A DNA stretch of 64,000 bases from Lineus longissimus. Lineage: Eukaryota > Nemertea > Pilidiophora > Heteronemertea > Lineidae. The stretch spans positions 16,306,001 to 16,370,000 of the forward strand of contig NC_088319.1 of assembly GCF_910592395.1 (NCBI RefSeq), in the 5' to 3' direction. Positions within the stretch are counted from its first letter, which is position 1. Each line of letters starts with the position of its first letter. Shown piece after piece: positions 48,293 to 59,379 of the stretch. The notes below the pieces were generated by a model. That model saw only the letters and a list, made by a program, of their open reading frames with translations. It had not been told where the DNA came from and made no database searches. The translations under genes were made by a program, and so were the position numbers.

Positions 48293-49860
48293 ATAATTTC
48301 TCTCCTGTGTAAATTTTAGTGTATGACAGAGTAGTCTGGACTTTAGGACCTGGGCATGATTCATAAGGTATATCCTGCAGTCTTAAACTAAGTAGTAGAT
48401 GACACTGTACAAGTGATGTCACATTCTTAAGACTGCTTTGGGTTATTTCATTTCTATAAGGCTTACAATACATTAATCGCCAAACAAGCCTTGTGAGGGC
48501 TATAAATCAATTTCATTTTGTCATCCATTTTATACTCTCGGCCTCCTCTTCAGATTACCAATTTGTGATTCAATATGATGTCTGAGGATAAGAAAATGTT
48601 TGAAAAATTCCATGAGGCATTTGACAGGTTGCATCACGTTAGTCTAAAATGTGGCTGTGGGTGTCAAAAAGTATTGGTATGTGCAGATAGTGTCGAGTTC
48701 AACAATTGGAGATTTCGATTCGTCCAACATTCACATTATCCGTGTTGCTGCAAAACAGCCTATCAGATATTACAGGAGAGTTGCCTCGTCTTGGTCAAGG
48801 GGGCAGGGTAATGATGGTATGTTATGTCACTAAACTTTACGTGTCAGTCTTTCGAATGTGGCACACGCTCCTTTTCTCTTTGATTATTGCATTTAACCAT
48901 GATTAATCAGTATCGTAAATTGCATGACAAGACCTCTTACGTTAAATTTCTGCCAATAATTGATTTCGATCTAGTAGAAAAGATAATTCTGAACATTTTT
49001 CACCCTGAATTGTACATTTTAGTGTAGGATGAAATATTTGTGCAGACACTGTCAGTGACCGGACCTAAAGCTGCTGACAACTTCAGGTTGATGCTCAGCT
49101 ATATAGGATTTGTTATCACTTGTTGTTATGTTTATTATCACAAAGTACTGTGGGACTGTGGAGGTGTATAAGGAAACTTTGCAATAGACTCCCAGTCTAA
49201 TTGGGGTAGGCTTTGTAACTAGTTCTGGCCAATTTTTCTTCCCCAATGTTGCAACGTAAATAGGGTAGTTTGCGATTTAGTTTGGTTGTGTGCACCAATT
49301 AGAATGAACATTGTACGATGTGCTATTAAAATTACTGCAAAAACCTATTACTTCTCTCGTCTCAACCATCACACCCGGGCAGGTTTTGCAGCAAACAACT
49401 GTGCATCTTATGGTATCTAGATACAGATCTGTTCTCTGGCTTCTAAGGGAGTGCCTATGATTGGTATAAACGAGAGCTCTACAAGTGCTGAACATTATCA
49501 TTGTAACAAGAAGGGCATGGGTACTTACAAGTTAAGTTGACACCGCAGATTACTTTGATTGAATAAGAAAAGCTGTATTGTGCGGTTTAAAGAATCCGAG
49601 GTTTTGATATGTACTAATGTGACCAGCATGAGAAATTCCATCTCATTCCCCCCCCCCCCCCAAAATAAGACTGAAATAGTCAGTCCCTTTTTCACATTTC
49701 ACGATGGATATCATGTAACAGGATTTGCCCAAATGGGTTATGTTTGCTGGGAACAACACTTTCTGAATAAGAAGTTCATCTTATTGGAGGACATATAAGA
49801 AATTTGTATGCAAACTTGTAATATATGGTCTATATATCTAAATAAATAAAATATGGTAAC
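48293..49860 (+). other. CapZ beta 3'UTR
   Basis: From the stop codon to the polyadenylation signals near 49841-49850 I see no other gene. Short open frames are present but none resembles a family. A 14-base C run lies at 49648-49661. Confidence 0.5.
49841..49850 (+). terminator. Polyadenylation signal for CapZ beta (putative)
   Basis: Two overlapping AATAAA hexamers (AATAAATAAA) sit about 1.55 kb after the stop codon. Earlier usage cannot be excluded. Confidence 0.45.
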
Positions 49861-50289
49861 AATGCTATTTCGGAGTTTCTCAAGTTTCTATGACACTTAC
49901 GTTGGTAATGGTGCACTTTAAACTGGGGAGGCCCCCTCTGTCTTCATACCGAGCCATGTCCCTGGTGACAAGCTGGATATAGTATTTGCATTATTCTAAA
50001 ACAACGCCATTGTCTCTTTAACGGGGAGGGCGTACTGTACTTCGGGATGTCTTGTGAAGACATTGGAACAACCTGATTCAGAGTAGCCAATCAACGAATG
50101 ATTCAAGGAACCTGTAACCGGAGACTCCATGGCAACGAAGCGAGCGGGAAACTAGCCGATAATGTATGCGTAAGGCGACCAGCAGCGTCACCAAAGTCAC
50201 TGTAGCGGCAACGGGTAGAACAACAATGCAGACGATAGCAACCATGTGTGATAGCGTGTTTAAATGCCTTGAAGTGAAATGAAACCAAA

Positions 50290-50316
50290 TTTATTCGTCA
50301 ACGTATTTAATTTATT
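50290..50316 (-). terminator. Polyadenylation signals for the BTB zinc-finger gene (putative)
   Basis: Minus-strand AATAAA occurs at 50311-50316 and 50290-50295, about 400 bp after the stop codon. Confidence 0.4.
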
Positions 50317-50380
50317 CCTCAACAGAGATACACAACTTTATGTATCAGGTAACAAAATGAGAGCAGGACATAAGAAATAT

Positions 50381-50483
50381 TTTACATAAGGTAATATATC
50401 ATTTCCTGAGCACTTTACAAAAGATAATATATAATATATATTATCTAATCTTAGGAAATGTATATATTATATAAAGACGTAAA
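50381..50483 (-). repeat. ~100-nt hairpin in the BTB zinc-finger 3'UTR
   Basis: Outer arms tttacataaggtaatatatc / gatataatatatacatttcc-type sequence pair across 50381-50410 and 50451-50483, including catttcctgag against cttaggaaatg. An inner AT palindrome (agataatatataatatat and mirror) forms a second stem at about 50422-50446. It may be a decayed foldback transposon or an RNA structure. Confidence 0.7.
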
Positions 50484-50710
50484 ATAAGTGTGACAGAAAT
50501 AAAAGAAGTACATGTAGATTTTAGTACATTATAAAAGACCTTTTTTGACATTTTTGATAAAAAGGTAGCATTTCAGTAAACCAAAGTAAATATTTCAAGT
50601 CTATAAGGTCTCAAAGAGAACAATCACCAATATCCAGTACCAAGGCCTTTTGAAGTAGTGAGCTCTGGCATGAACCTGCACCTTCACAATCAAGAACTTT
50701 ACACACAAAT

Positions 50711-53056
50711 TTATAGAGATTGTGTGTAAATGTGCCCACCTTGGATATGCACCAAGCAGTTCTCAGATTGTTGGCTTGGAACAGTCTCAACTTCCATCAT
50801 GTTCCCATCACAATTTTGAGGCACAGAATGTTCGAGAATTTCAACATTTTGCCCCTGTGCATCTATCGGAACACCCTGTAGAACATGGCTCTGCGTGTCG
50901 ACCGATACACCCTGTATAACTTGTATTCCTTCACCTTTTTCTGAGACCAGCCTTTCGATTGGTACCTCTAACGTCTGGAAGTCTTGCATTCTTGTCAACT
51001 GCTGGTAGCTTAGTGTCTCATTATCGACTGATTGTAACTCGAAGACTTGATCGCCATCGATGACGTTGTGGATCTCGGTGGACTGAACAAACTGTTGCGT
51101 GTTCTGCAGAACATCCTCAAGGGTGACTTGGTCATGAGCACCAATCTGAATGACATGCTCCTCACTGATATCATGCTCAACAGGAATGGCGAACCGTTGA
51201 ACGTTGCCATCTCCATCTTCTGGGATGATGCAAAGCAAGACAGAACCGTCAGGATTTTGCTTTTGTTCCACATAATGTGTCACGGTTGAACTAGCATCAA
51301 TCTGACACATGCTCGTGTGATTAACCAACTGATTTTGATCACTAAAATGAGCGCCACACTGAGAACAGACAAATTTGACAGGGTAACAGTGTTTCTTTTC
51401 ACAACTCTTAAAGTGAGACGTCATCTGATGCTGCTCATAAAATGCTTTCCCACAAACAGAACATGCATATTTTGGCGACTCTGTGCTGTGCTTCTGCACA
51501 TGACGACTTAGCTCGCCCTTAATGGAAAACCTGGCAGTGCACTGTGTACACTTGTATGGACGTTCCTTGGTGTGCACAGCACGCACATGGCCATCTAAGT
51601 GATTCTTACGAATGAAACGTTTCGGGCAAAATTGACAGACATGTTTTTTAATATTGAGATGGATTTTCATGTGCAGTTGCAGGGCGTATCGATTCACCAG
51701 CACTTTCCCGCATAATTCACAAATGCTCTCCTGTTGGATCTTTTTACACTTGTGCCGTGACAGGTCAATGTCACTTATGAAGGGTTTATAACACAAAGAA
51801 CACTTGTAAGCTGAAGAGCAGTACTTCTCATGAAAATCTAGTCTTCCCTTCTTCTTGCCTTTGAACTGTGAGCAGTAGTCGCAACTCTTCCAGTCACTAT
51901 TTAAACCGTCTACTGAATTACCTGACACAGATCTTGAAGCCTCTTCCTTTTGTGCAATATTTTTCAGTATGTCAGTAAAAGAGCTTGAGACTAGATTCTG
52001 AAATTGGTCCGAATCTGCTTCCAAGTTTTTCATATTAGCGTGGTCTTTTAAATGTTTCATGCGAGTAACTATGGAGTTAAAACTGTCCTCCAGTGACACT
52101 TCACAAACTGGACCATCTTCAATAACTAAAGTCTCCTCTACTAAAAGAATATCACCAGTACTCAATCCAGGGTTTTTGTCAATGCCACTTGTCTGTACTA
52201 TTTTGCCTTTCTTATCTTTAAACGAAGGTGCAATTTTGATAGAAGGAGTTATGTGATATGATCTCCTAGGTTCTCTAGCTTTTGTTAGAATCTTTTGCAC
52301 TGCTGGCTTTAACTTTGAAATGCCAGAGCGACTTCTAGTTTTGGGACCAGGTTCATTACTATCCACCAGAGTGTTTTCCTGAACGCTTACATGAATGCCA
52401 AGTACTTCAGTGTCCACAACCTCAGATTTAACTTCCGTGGTTGTACTATCTGTTTTTCTCTTGCCAGGTGGCCTCCCACGCTTCCTACCAGTGCAGATGC
52501 GTGGCTTGACCATGTCCATACTCGGCTCATACTCTGGATCATCTACCATATCCAATCTCTCCTCCACAACAGTCTCATCATCTTCAACATCAAAATCAAC
52601 AAACTTTGCTTTCTTTGCAGGCTTGGGAACAGGCTTGGAAATATCATTCGTGTTTGTAGACTGATCCACCATGTCTGGTTTCACAACCCTCGGCTGATCA
52701 TACTCAATGGCACCATCACATAGCTTTATCACATCCACCATCTCAAATGACTGAGCCAGGAGGCGGACGTCTATGACTTCCTCCGGTCCAAGGTTAGATA
52801 TGCCTGAATACAATACGTCTAAAAGCATCTGGATATTTTTTGCTCCCAAATCTAACATAACTTGCCCAACATTTTGACCGCTGAGCTTGGAATTGAATAA
52901 CTGACTTGAAGCAGCAAGTACAGCGCTGTGGGCGTTAAAGACCATGTTATCGTTGCTGGCAACAGTCACATCGCATAATGTTCCAGATCGTCTTTGTTCA
53001 TCCAGCAGGTGAAGGACTTCAGATGCATAGCTACCGCTCATTTTGGTTTCATTCAT
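50711..53056 (-). CDS. BTB/POZ, AT-hook and C2H2 zinc-finger protein
   Basis: A complete 781-residue protein in a single coding exon. The ATG at 53056 follows an acceptor-like ttcag about 20 bp upstream, so a non-coding exon probably lies in the shared promoter. Residues about 15-120 form a BTB/POZ domain (SGTLCDVTV, FNAHSAVLAASSQLF, LYSG), used for dimerisation and co-repressor binding. An AT-hook, GRKRGRPPGKRK, lies at 190-201 after an acidic stretch. Residues about 392-582 hold seven zinc-finger units. Three are classical C2H2 (CELCGK..HMKIH, CQFCPKRF..HVRAVH, CTQCTARF..HVQKH). The others are unusual, with a Cys as last ligand or shortened spacing (CDYC..HEKYC, CSLC..RHKC, CSVCGKAF..HFKSC, CSQCGAHF..HTSMC). 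The C-terminal 170 residues are Q/V/E-rich with repeats such as IQGVSVDTQ / LQGVPIDAQ, perhaps an activation or interaction region. It is a sequence-specific transcription factor by family, but I cannot name the orthologue. Confidence 0.93.
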   Translation of the reverse strand: MNETKMSGSYASEVLHLLDEQRRSGTLCDVTVASNDNMVFNAHSAVLAASSQLFNSKLSGQNVGQVMLDLGAKNIQMLLDVLYSGISNLGPEEVIDVRLLAQSFEMVDVIKLCDGAIEYDQPRVVKPDMVDQSTNTNDISKPVPKPAKKAKFVDFDVEDDETVVEERLDMVDDPEYEPSMDMVKPRICTGRKRGRPPGKRKTDSTTTEVKSEVVDTEVLGIHVSVQENTLVDSNEPGPKTRSRSGISKLKPAVQKILTKAREPRRSYHITPSIKIAPSFKDKKGKIVQTSGIDKNPGLSTGDILLVEETLVIEDGPVCEVSLEDSFNSIVTRMKHLKDHANMKNLEADSDQFQNLVSSSFTDILKNIAQKEEASRSVSGNSVDGLNSDWKSCDYCSQFKGKKKGRLDFHEKYCSSAYKCSLCYKPFISDIDLSRHKCKKIQQESICELCGKVLVNRYALQLHMKIHLNIKKHVCQFCPKRFIRKNHLDGHVRAVHTKERPYKCTQCTARFSIKGELSRHVQKHSTESPKYACSVCGKAFYEQHQMTSHFKSCEKKHCYPVKFVCSQCGAHFSDQNQLVNHTSMCQIDASSTVTHYVEQKQNPDGSVLLCIIPEDGDGNVQRFAIPVEHDISEEHVIQIGAHDQVTLEDVLQNTQQFVQSTEIHNVIDGDQVFELQSVDNETLSYQQLTRMQDFQTLEVPIERLVSEKGEGIQVIQGVSVDTQSHVLQGVPIDAQGQNVEILEHSVPQNCDGNMMEVETVPSQQSENCLVHIQGGHIYTQSL

Positions 53057-53604
53057 ATTCCCTGGTCATCACCTCCTGAAATGTACAGATGTGGTACAGG
53101 TATTAAACTAAAAATCTTGATATCAATTACAAAACCAGATGCTCTAGGCCTATAGATCCATGCACTTGATTCAATGATTGAGAACAACGTTTACGAAGAC
53201 ATCGCACGCACCACATCAAGTTACAGTAATGTAAAAATGCATGGTGACGTGACGATGGCCAACACTACGTTATGTAAACGCTGTTCCCAATCAAGTGCAG
53301 GGATCTATAGCATACCTATGGCTAGTTTTGACCAAGATAAGATTTAAAACAACATCCGAGAATAAAACGTGAAAACATCCCGTGCTTGCTGTGTACAATT
53401 ACAAAGCGTCCGAAAATAAGAATGGGGTCAGATAGTGGCTTATATTCCACATTCAATCATTCATGAACCGAATATGTTCGTAAACAATTTTCTAACCTTT
53501 ATGATTTGTAAAGATGTAACTTAAGCTCCTAAATATCAACCGGGAATCACAAAAGAAAGAGTGAATTTCACCGCATTTATCGCGTACTTTCCGATGAAAA
53601 CATA
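53057..53604 (-). promoter_or_regulatory. 5' region of the BTB zinc-finger gene (shared promoter, left half)
   Basis: This lies between the BTB start codon and the promoter-resident transposon. A splice acceptor for the coding exon is visible near 53076. The untranslated first exon and start site must be upstream, but I cannot place them. No other gene was seen. Confidence 0.35.
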
Positions 53605-54210
53605 GCGATTTGTTACATCCTCGATGTACACTTCGGGAGTTCTACTAGAGTGACTCTAGTGGTTACTCTCCGCTAATAGGTGGCAGCATAGACAGTTGAC
53701 CTGCAACGTACCTGAATGACGTAAAGTTCAACACCGCGAGACATTTGCACTGGCCATTGCATATATAAAGGTCCTGGTACTTTTAGTAAGTTGGAATAAA
53801 GATAAGCTGTGATTATAACGGTCGTCAGCACCATAAGGAAAATATGACCCAAATCCCTTCAAGCAGTGAGACACCACTGTAATGGTCCAAAGTGATTTAT
53901 CTATAGTATAGGATGTTTGGGGTTCATGGAAACTCGTCCCCCGTTTCCCCCCTAAAAAGGGAGAAAATTTCCACCTTAAGACGGTGTAATTTTTCCTTTT
54001 AGGTGATCGAGTAGTTCCACTTTTTTAGCTCAGATTGGCGCCAGCTGGGATCCTGTGAGTGAGGACAGAATTTTGGGGACGAAGTATTTGTCTAAGCGGG
54101 TCGAGGTTAATTCGTATTTCCCACGTAATGAACTAATGGTGGCGTCACCTGTTATTCCTAGTAGAACTCCGACATCCCTCGAAGTGTACATCGAAGATGT
54201 AACAAATCGC
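53605..54210. mobile_element. 606-bp MULE/Merlin-type MITE in the BTB-ACOT7 promoter
   Basis: Terminal inverted repeats GCGATTTGTTACATC(C/T)TCG... share 31 bp with one mismatch, then ggagttctactag after an indel (left arm 53605-53650, right arm 54155-54210). Direct flanking repeats are GAAAACATA (53596-53604) and GAAAACATG (54211-54219), eight identical bases of nine. There is no transposase. It shares the 17-mer ttttggggacgaagtat (54071-54087) with the element at 43816-44443 (43915-43931). Confidence 0.82.
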
Positions 54211-54297
54211 GAAAACATGCCTCGTTTTGGAAAAGGTCAAGGCCACGTAGCAGACGCCTTGACATGCTTGATTGAAACTGTCAATAAAATGTCATGA
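54136..54297 (+). other. Upstream ORF of 53 codons abutting the ACOT7 start
   Basis: An ATG inside the right arm of the transposon (54136) opens a frame that leaves the element and stops with TGA at 54295-54297. That stop overlaps the ACOT7 ATG (54294-54296) as ATGA. It affects translation only if transcripts start upstream of 54136. The peptide is largely transposon-derived and probably not functional itself. Confidence 0.45.
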
Positions 54298-57200
54298 TTT
54301 ATCGACCTCTGTTAGCTTTATTTAGGTCAACTTTAGTACGAACAACTCTTAAATATACACTGACTCGAAACATGGCGGCATTGCGTCCTAAAGAAGAAGA
54401 TTCGTTGTTGAAAGGAGTCGTTGTTTCCAGGTCGGTATTTTTTCCATCATCAATCAAGCAATGCATGAATGAATGAATGACAAGACGTGTGCTGTAGCCT
54501 GCATGCAGTGTACACTTACACTACACTAGCTTGTAGCCTATACACTGTCGCTGTACATGTACTTGTACTGTAGTAAGACACTATACCGGTATTGTACATA
54601 CAATATACCATGATCCATACATGGTAGTCCAATGATGGTGTACTCTTGACTGATACATGAATGATGATGATTGATGTATTGTAGCCAATGTATTGTAGGG
54701 TGACCGTCCAAATGTAACGAAATGATTGACATTGTCATTGACCATCATGTTGACATTACGGACATTGGTCTAGGCACAGCCTAGGGTCCTAAAAACAAAC
54801 TGGTACAGGTACGGTAGGGTAGGGTAGGCGGAGGGTTAGGCCCCACATCTTGTTGATCTGACTGACTTTGCTGATCTTTGACTTATTGGTACTGGTAAGT
54901 GGTAGTAGGAGGGGCTACCTCCGCATCATTCAAGGTCTTGTTCTTTTTTGCAGGGTGATGTTACCAGATGATGCAAATAATGCTGGTAATGTCCATGGAG
55001 GAGTCATCCTGAAACTGATGGAGGAAGCAGGGGTCGTCATTGCCACAAGATATTGCAATAGGGTATGCGTGATGATTTTGTCTTACTAGTTCACTGTGTC
55101 TGGTCTATAGTTTACTGTAAACTGCCAAATACAGTACATTGACCATCCAGGACTGTGGCTTGGCTAATACCAGTAAGTAAGTAGATAGAAAGCAGACAGT
55201 CTGGGATTTCATGTCCAACAATTAATGGCGTCATTAGAAAATGTACAGTCTGTAGGATCTGGCTATCACTCGTGTCACTGAGGATCCTTGCTTCACTGAC
55301 TACTGCATTTTTCAGCAAGCTGTGTCAAGTAAAGCAAACCCTGTGATAGCCGCCCTTGCTAGAGTTGAGAGCATGGACTTTCTGCTGCCAATGCATATAG
55401 GTGAGGTAGCTGAAGTCATGGCAGAGATAAGGTACACGGCTAGTCATTCCTTGGAAGTTATTGTTGATGTCTGGGCGGAGGACATCCTTCATGGTAACTA
55501 TGATAATGGTCTAACCTTTTCTAATTGCTCTGATTGCCTGGTCCTTGTTTGCAATGCCAACTTGGTGTGAATTGAAATTATAACGGATTATGAATCAAAA
55601 CAGATGCTTCATTATTATGGAGGCTGTTCAGTTTATAGAGGTGTCCATAAGCAAGGTTATATTCCATAGTACTCATTGGTTCCTTGACATGACATAGCAA
55701 TTTTAGTGCAATATTAGTATTAAATATTTTGTCAAGAAAATATGATGCGAATGTTCAGTTGATCAGATTCTACATTCTATCATTTTCAGGGACCAAGCGT
55801 TTCACCAATAAAGCCACTCTCTGGTATGTTCCATTCAATGTCGAAACAAACAGTGTAGCCGCTGTTCCACCGATGGAATATGAAAGTCCAGAAATAGAGG
55901 AAAGAGGACGACTGGCGTATGAACGCCAGAAATTAGAACGGTCGAAGACAACTCCAAGTCTTATGTCACCTCATCCTATCTGTGACAATCAACAACAAGG
56001 TGAGTCTTTGTTAATTGTCTTCAGTGGTGGGCGCAGGAAGGAGTGCCAATGGAGAGTTTTGTATGCACATGCCTCACTGAATACAAAATATGGACATCTT
56101 GTTCCAATTTCTGTTGATTTAAAGTCCTCAAAGGAGTGTTAGTCAATGCTGCATTTTTCAAAGAACATTTCCTACTGTTGTCTTCAGCTCCTCAATTCAT
56201 CGAATAATCTTTTCAGGGTTCTGGCCTGAACAGCACACGGTGCAATATTCCCAGACAACTCTGACCCATTTGATCATGCCATCAGACTGTGCTGTCCACG
56301 GTTACGCAATGGGTGGCGTCATCATGAAGCTGATGGATGAGTGTGCTGGCGTTGTGTCGGCCAAACACTGTCATTCCAATGTTGTTACTGCCTCAATTGA
56401 CACAATCAACTTCCATGGGAAAGCGAAGAAAGGTTTGTAGCAAAGGTTTGATTGCCAACTTGACCTAAAAATCGACCACTGCTAACCATAGACTGGAGGA
56501 GGATAGCGAGCTTGCCTTTCAAATGCTCAACACTGGTCAGATCTTGATCTTGCTGTAAGGAAAGCATCACACTAATAAAACTGATTTTTGCCTTGCAGGA
56601 AGTCTCTTGACTGTGATTGGTCGAGCCACATTCACAAGTAGTCGAACGGTTGAAGTTGAGGTGAACGTGGATGTAGAAACGATCCAGACCTTTGCCAGTC
56701 AAACTAAAGAGAGGGCAGTCCATGCATACTTTAATTTTGTTTCATTGGATAAACAGAGGAAAACACTGCAAGTTCCGCCGCTAAAGGTATAAATATCTAT
56801 CAGAATTTCAAACTTATAGCTCAGTTAGGATTATGTTTTGTCAAGTCTTCCTGATGTTTATTCCAAGTGAGCCGTTTGTGCATATTGATGCTTTGGCAAT
56901 GCTTGAGAGACAGACAACACTATAACATCATTAGCAGAGGTTGTGTTGTCCTCAATTACCCCTGAATGATGAGTCTGATGTTTTCAATCTTTCCAGGTGA
57001 AATCACCCGGAGAGCTTCAGAGGTGGGAGGAGGGAAAAGAACGGTATGAGGTAAAGAAGAGATCACGATTGAAAGCCAAGGAAGAGGAGAGAAAGAAAAA
57101 AGAAGAATTGGAGACAAGTATGTTGACTCCTTTGATGTCTAATATGTAGCTTGGCGATCTCAAAAGTGAAGACAACGTATGTCTTATTGAACTTTAACTT

Positions 57201-57797
57201 AATAACAGGGTAAAGTCTGACTGTACTTACTATGTATACTGTTAACTGTGAAAATTTTGGAGCTTTTAATTTTTTTCGCAATTTTTTTATAATGCATTGT
57301 CGAACAGAATTTTCAAAAGCTTGAAAATGTATAAGTTTATCCAAAAGTATTAAAATTCAGCAAAGAATGCCCTATTTATCGCCAATTGAAAATGAGTAAA
57401 TGTGCCAACTTTTAATGTCAGGAAAGTTTCATGGTTTACAGTAATTGTGAAATTATCTTGTTTACATGTAGCGTCCTCTAAAGAGGTGTGTTCTCTTAGC
57501 CGGGTAGGGTAGTAGGCTTACATATCATTGAATGTAAAACTAAGAATTGATGACATGTCTTTTCTTATATACCATACCATGTGCAGTCATGGAGTCAAGA
57601 GTGAAATCTGTTGCATTTAAAGTCATTAGAAATGATTATTTGATGTATAAAACCAGCAATAAACAATTGTTTTAGCTAATTTTCAGCGTTATCCTTTCAT
57701 TTCAACACAATACCTACTTGGATACTTTTAATTTCCTTCTTCATTAGAAGCACCTCTCATGATTAAGACCCAAACATTCGTTAAAAAGTGTCTGTGA
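54294..57797 (+). CDS. ACOT7: Acyl-CoA thioesterase 7 (double hotdog)
   Basis: ACOT7 hydrolyses long-chain acyl-CoA to free fatty acid and CoA. Coding exons: 54294-54430, 54954-55062, 55316-55493, 55790-55999, 56217-56432, 56599-56786, 56997-57117 and 57748-57797. Phases fit, giving 402 residues. Two hotdog domains are clear. The first has DDANNAGNVHGGVILKLMEE, with the conserved Asn but Glu at the second catalytic position. The second has PSDCAVHGYAMGGVIMKL followed by MDE, with the Asp. This fits the known arrangement in which each domain supplies one residue of a composite active site. Linker sequence TKRFTNKATLWYVPFNV matches vertebrate ACOT7. The first 26 residues (MIYRPLLALFRSTLVRTTLK and on) are Arg-rich, lack acidic residues and look like a mitochondrial presequence. 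Met27, in strong context (AAACATGG), would give a cytosolic form. The C-terminus is highly charged (KAKEEERKKKEELET). The last exon is the least certain. Confidence 0.94.
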
Positions 57798-59379
57798 AGA
57801 ATCCTCAACATATACTGGCAGCAACCAATTTCGAACCAGGAACTGTGCAAGAGAACTCCGTAAACCCCACTTGAGGAGCTCCTCTAATGCAAATGGAGGT
57901 ATATCGGCCACACTCGGAGAAAGCCCATCTCAAACCATACAGCAGCAGGGAAAAGATACTGATGAAGGCCAAAAAACACCTGGCAGCGAGACGCCTGGTC
58001 CGCCGCCTGCTCAATTCGGCCTCTTCCTCATCAACTCTGCAGAAGTGCGACAGATCCAGAATAGCTAGAATTGCACCTCGTTGTCCTTAAGATTTTGTAG
58101 GGTTGGACATCAGATCATGGTATGTGAGAGGACTATTCAAGGTCAAAACTCACTGGTGTTCTCGTGAGACTAGGACGATCAGAATACCTCAAAATCATAA
58201 AGAGAAAACAGGACTCGTATCTGCATGTTATAATATTTAATCTTTCATAATATTTCAACAAATCAATCATCCTGCATGAAAAATTAAAAAGTTCTAGTAC
58301 ATTCAAAGAGTAATTATACATCATTACTCAGCACATCACATTAAGAGAGTAAATATGTCGGGACACATCCCACCATCGTAAACTATGAAGACTCCAATGA
58401 AGACTTGGCTTCTATATCAGTCAACACAACAGCACTGTTGAAACCTGATTTCCCATGTAATCTGCAACTTCTCAAAGTTGACCTTCGCAAACAAGCAATC
58501 ACTGTTGCAATTTAAATCGGAGGTTGATGGGATTTAAAGCGTTCATTTGCAAGGCGCTTAAAATGATATAATTTTTTATGTGATCCTATAACAAAAACTT
58601 TGGTCAGTACAATAACTTTTTATAAACAACAAAATTTTTTTACAATTTGAACTTATTGCATAGACAAAAAATTCTGAAATGCTATTCCGAACAGTAGCAG
58701 GATGTCCCACCCTGCAGCCTTGGGCTTTTGAGACGGTATAAAAGAAGTGAACCAACACCCCTAGATGCAGTCTCTCAATCACTGATTAAAGCTGACATGC
58801 ATGCACAAAACCCCCGTCAGGGCATTTCCTGAGGCTAGCCCCTTATTCTAGTGCTGTTGGTGGTTGGCTGGTTGGTGGTGGACTGCTTTGATTTGGCCGC
58901 TGGGGCTTTGATACATGCTTGTCCGCTTGATATGCCCCCCTCCCTCCCTCCAGATTCCCTTTTGCATGAGACACACTTCTCCCATTCAAACAAAGTCTTA
59001 TGTTACATAGACAGATCAGTTCATTAAAATATCTGAAGAAATATAATTCTATTCATGACAAACACAACAAAAATCTTTGGCTTCATTCAATTAATACCGG
59101 AAAAGCATTTTCTTAATGACAGACTCAAGCACCAATTTTAAGAATATCTATGACCCAAATCACTACAACAGAGAGTGCAGGCAGCAGAATTGCTTTGGTT
59201 CAGGAGCAGCCCATCGGATGGAGTTCGTGTTGTTTTGATCATTTCAAAGAGAAGGTCACCACAGTCTTTGAACCCCCCATCCGACGACATATATCTATGT
59301 CATTGGGCACCAAACGGTTGGTCAAAATAGACATAAATCTGTCTGCAATGGGCACCCAAGGCGTTGAGAGTTAACTACA
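57798..59379. other. Convergent 3' regions of ACOT7 and the large zinc-finger gene
   Basis: No independent gene was recognised. A more G+C-rich part (57800-58080) has overlapping open frames after the ACOT7 stop. One runs about 100 codons to 58068 with low-complexity Q/P/S/G-rich sequence and could be an alternative ACOT7 end, or just 3'UTR. A minus-strand ATTAAA near 58231-58236 could end the zinc-finger message. A polypyrimidine tract (ccccctccctccctcc) lies near 58940. Confidence 0.4.

Noticed and set aside
53605-54210. Matching peptide (SRTP..EVYIEDVTNR) readable from both ends of the BTB-ACOT7 intergenic region
   Set aside because: The two copies are the terminal inverted repeats of the transposon, with flanking target duplications. 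Shared peptide sequence follows from that and not from a duplicated gene.
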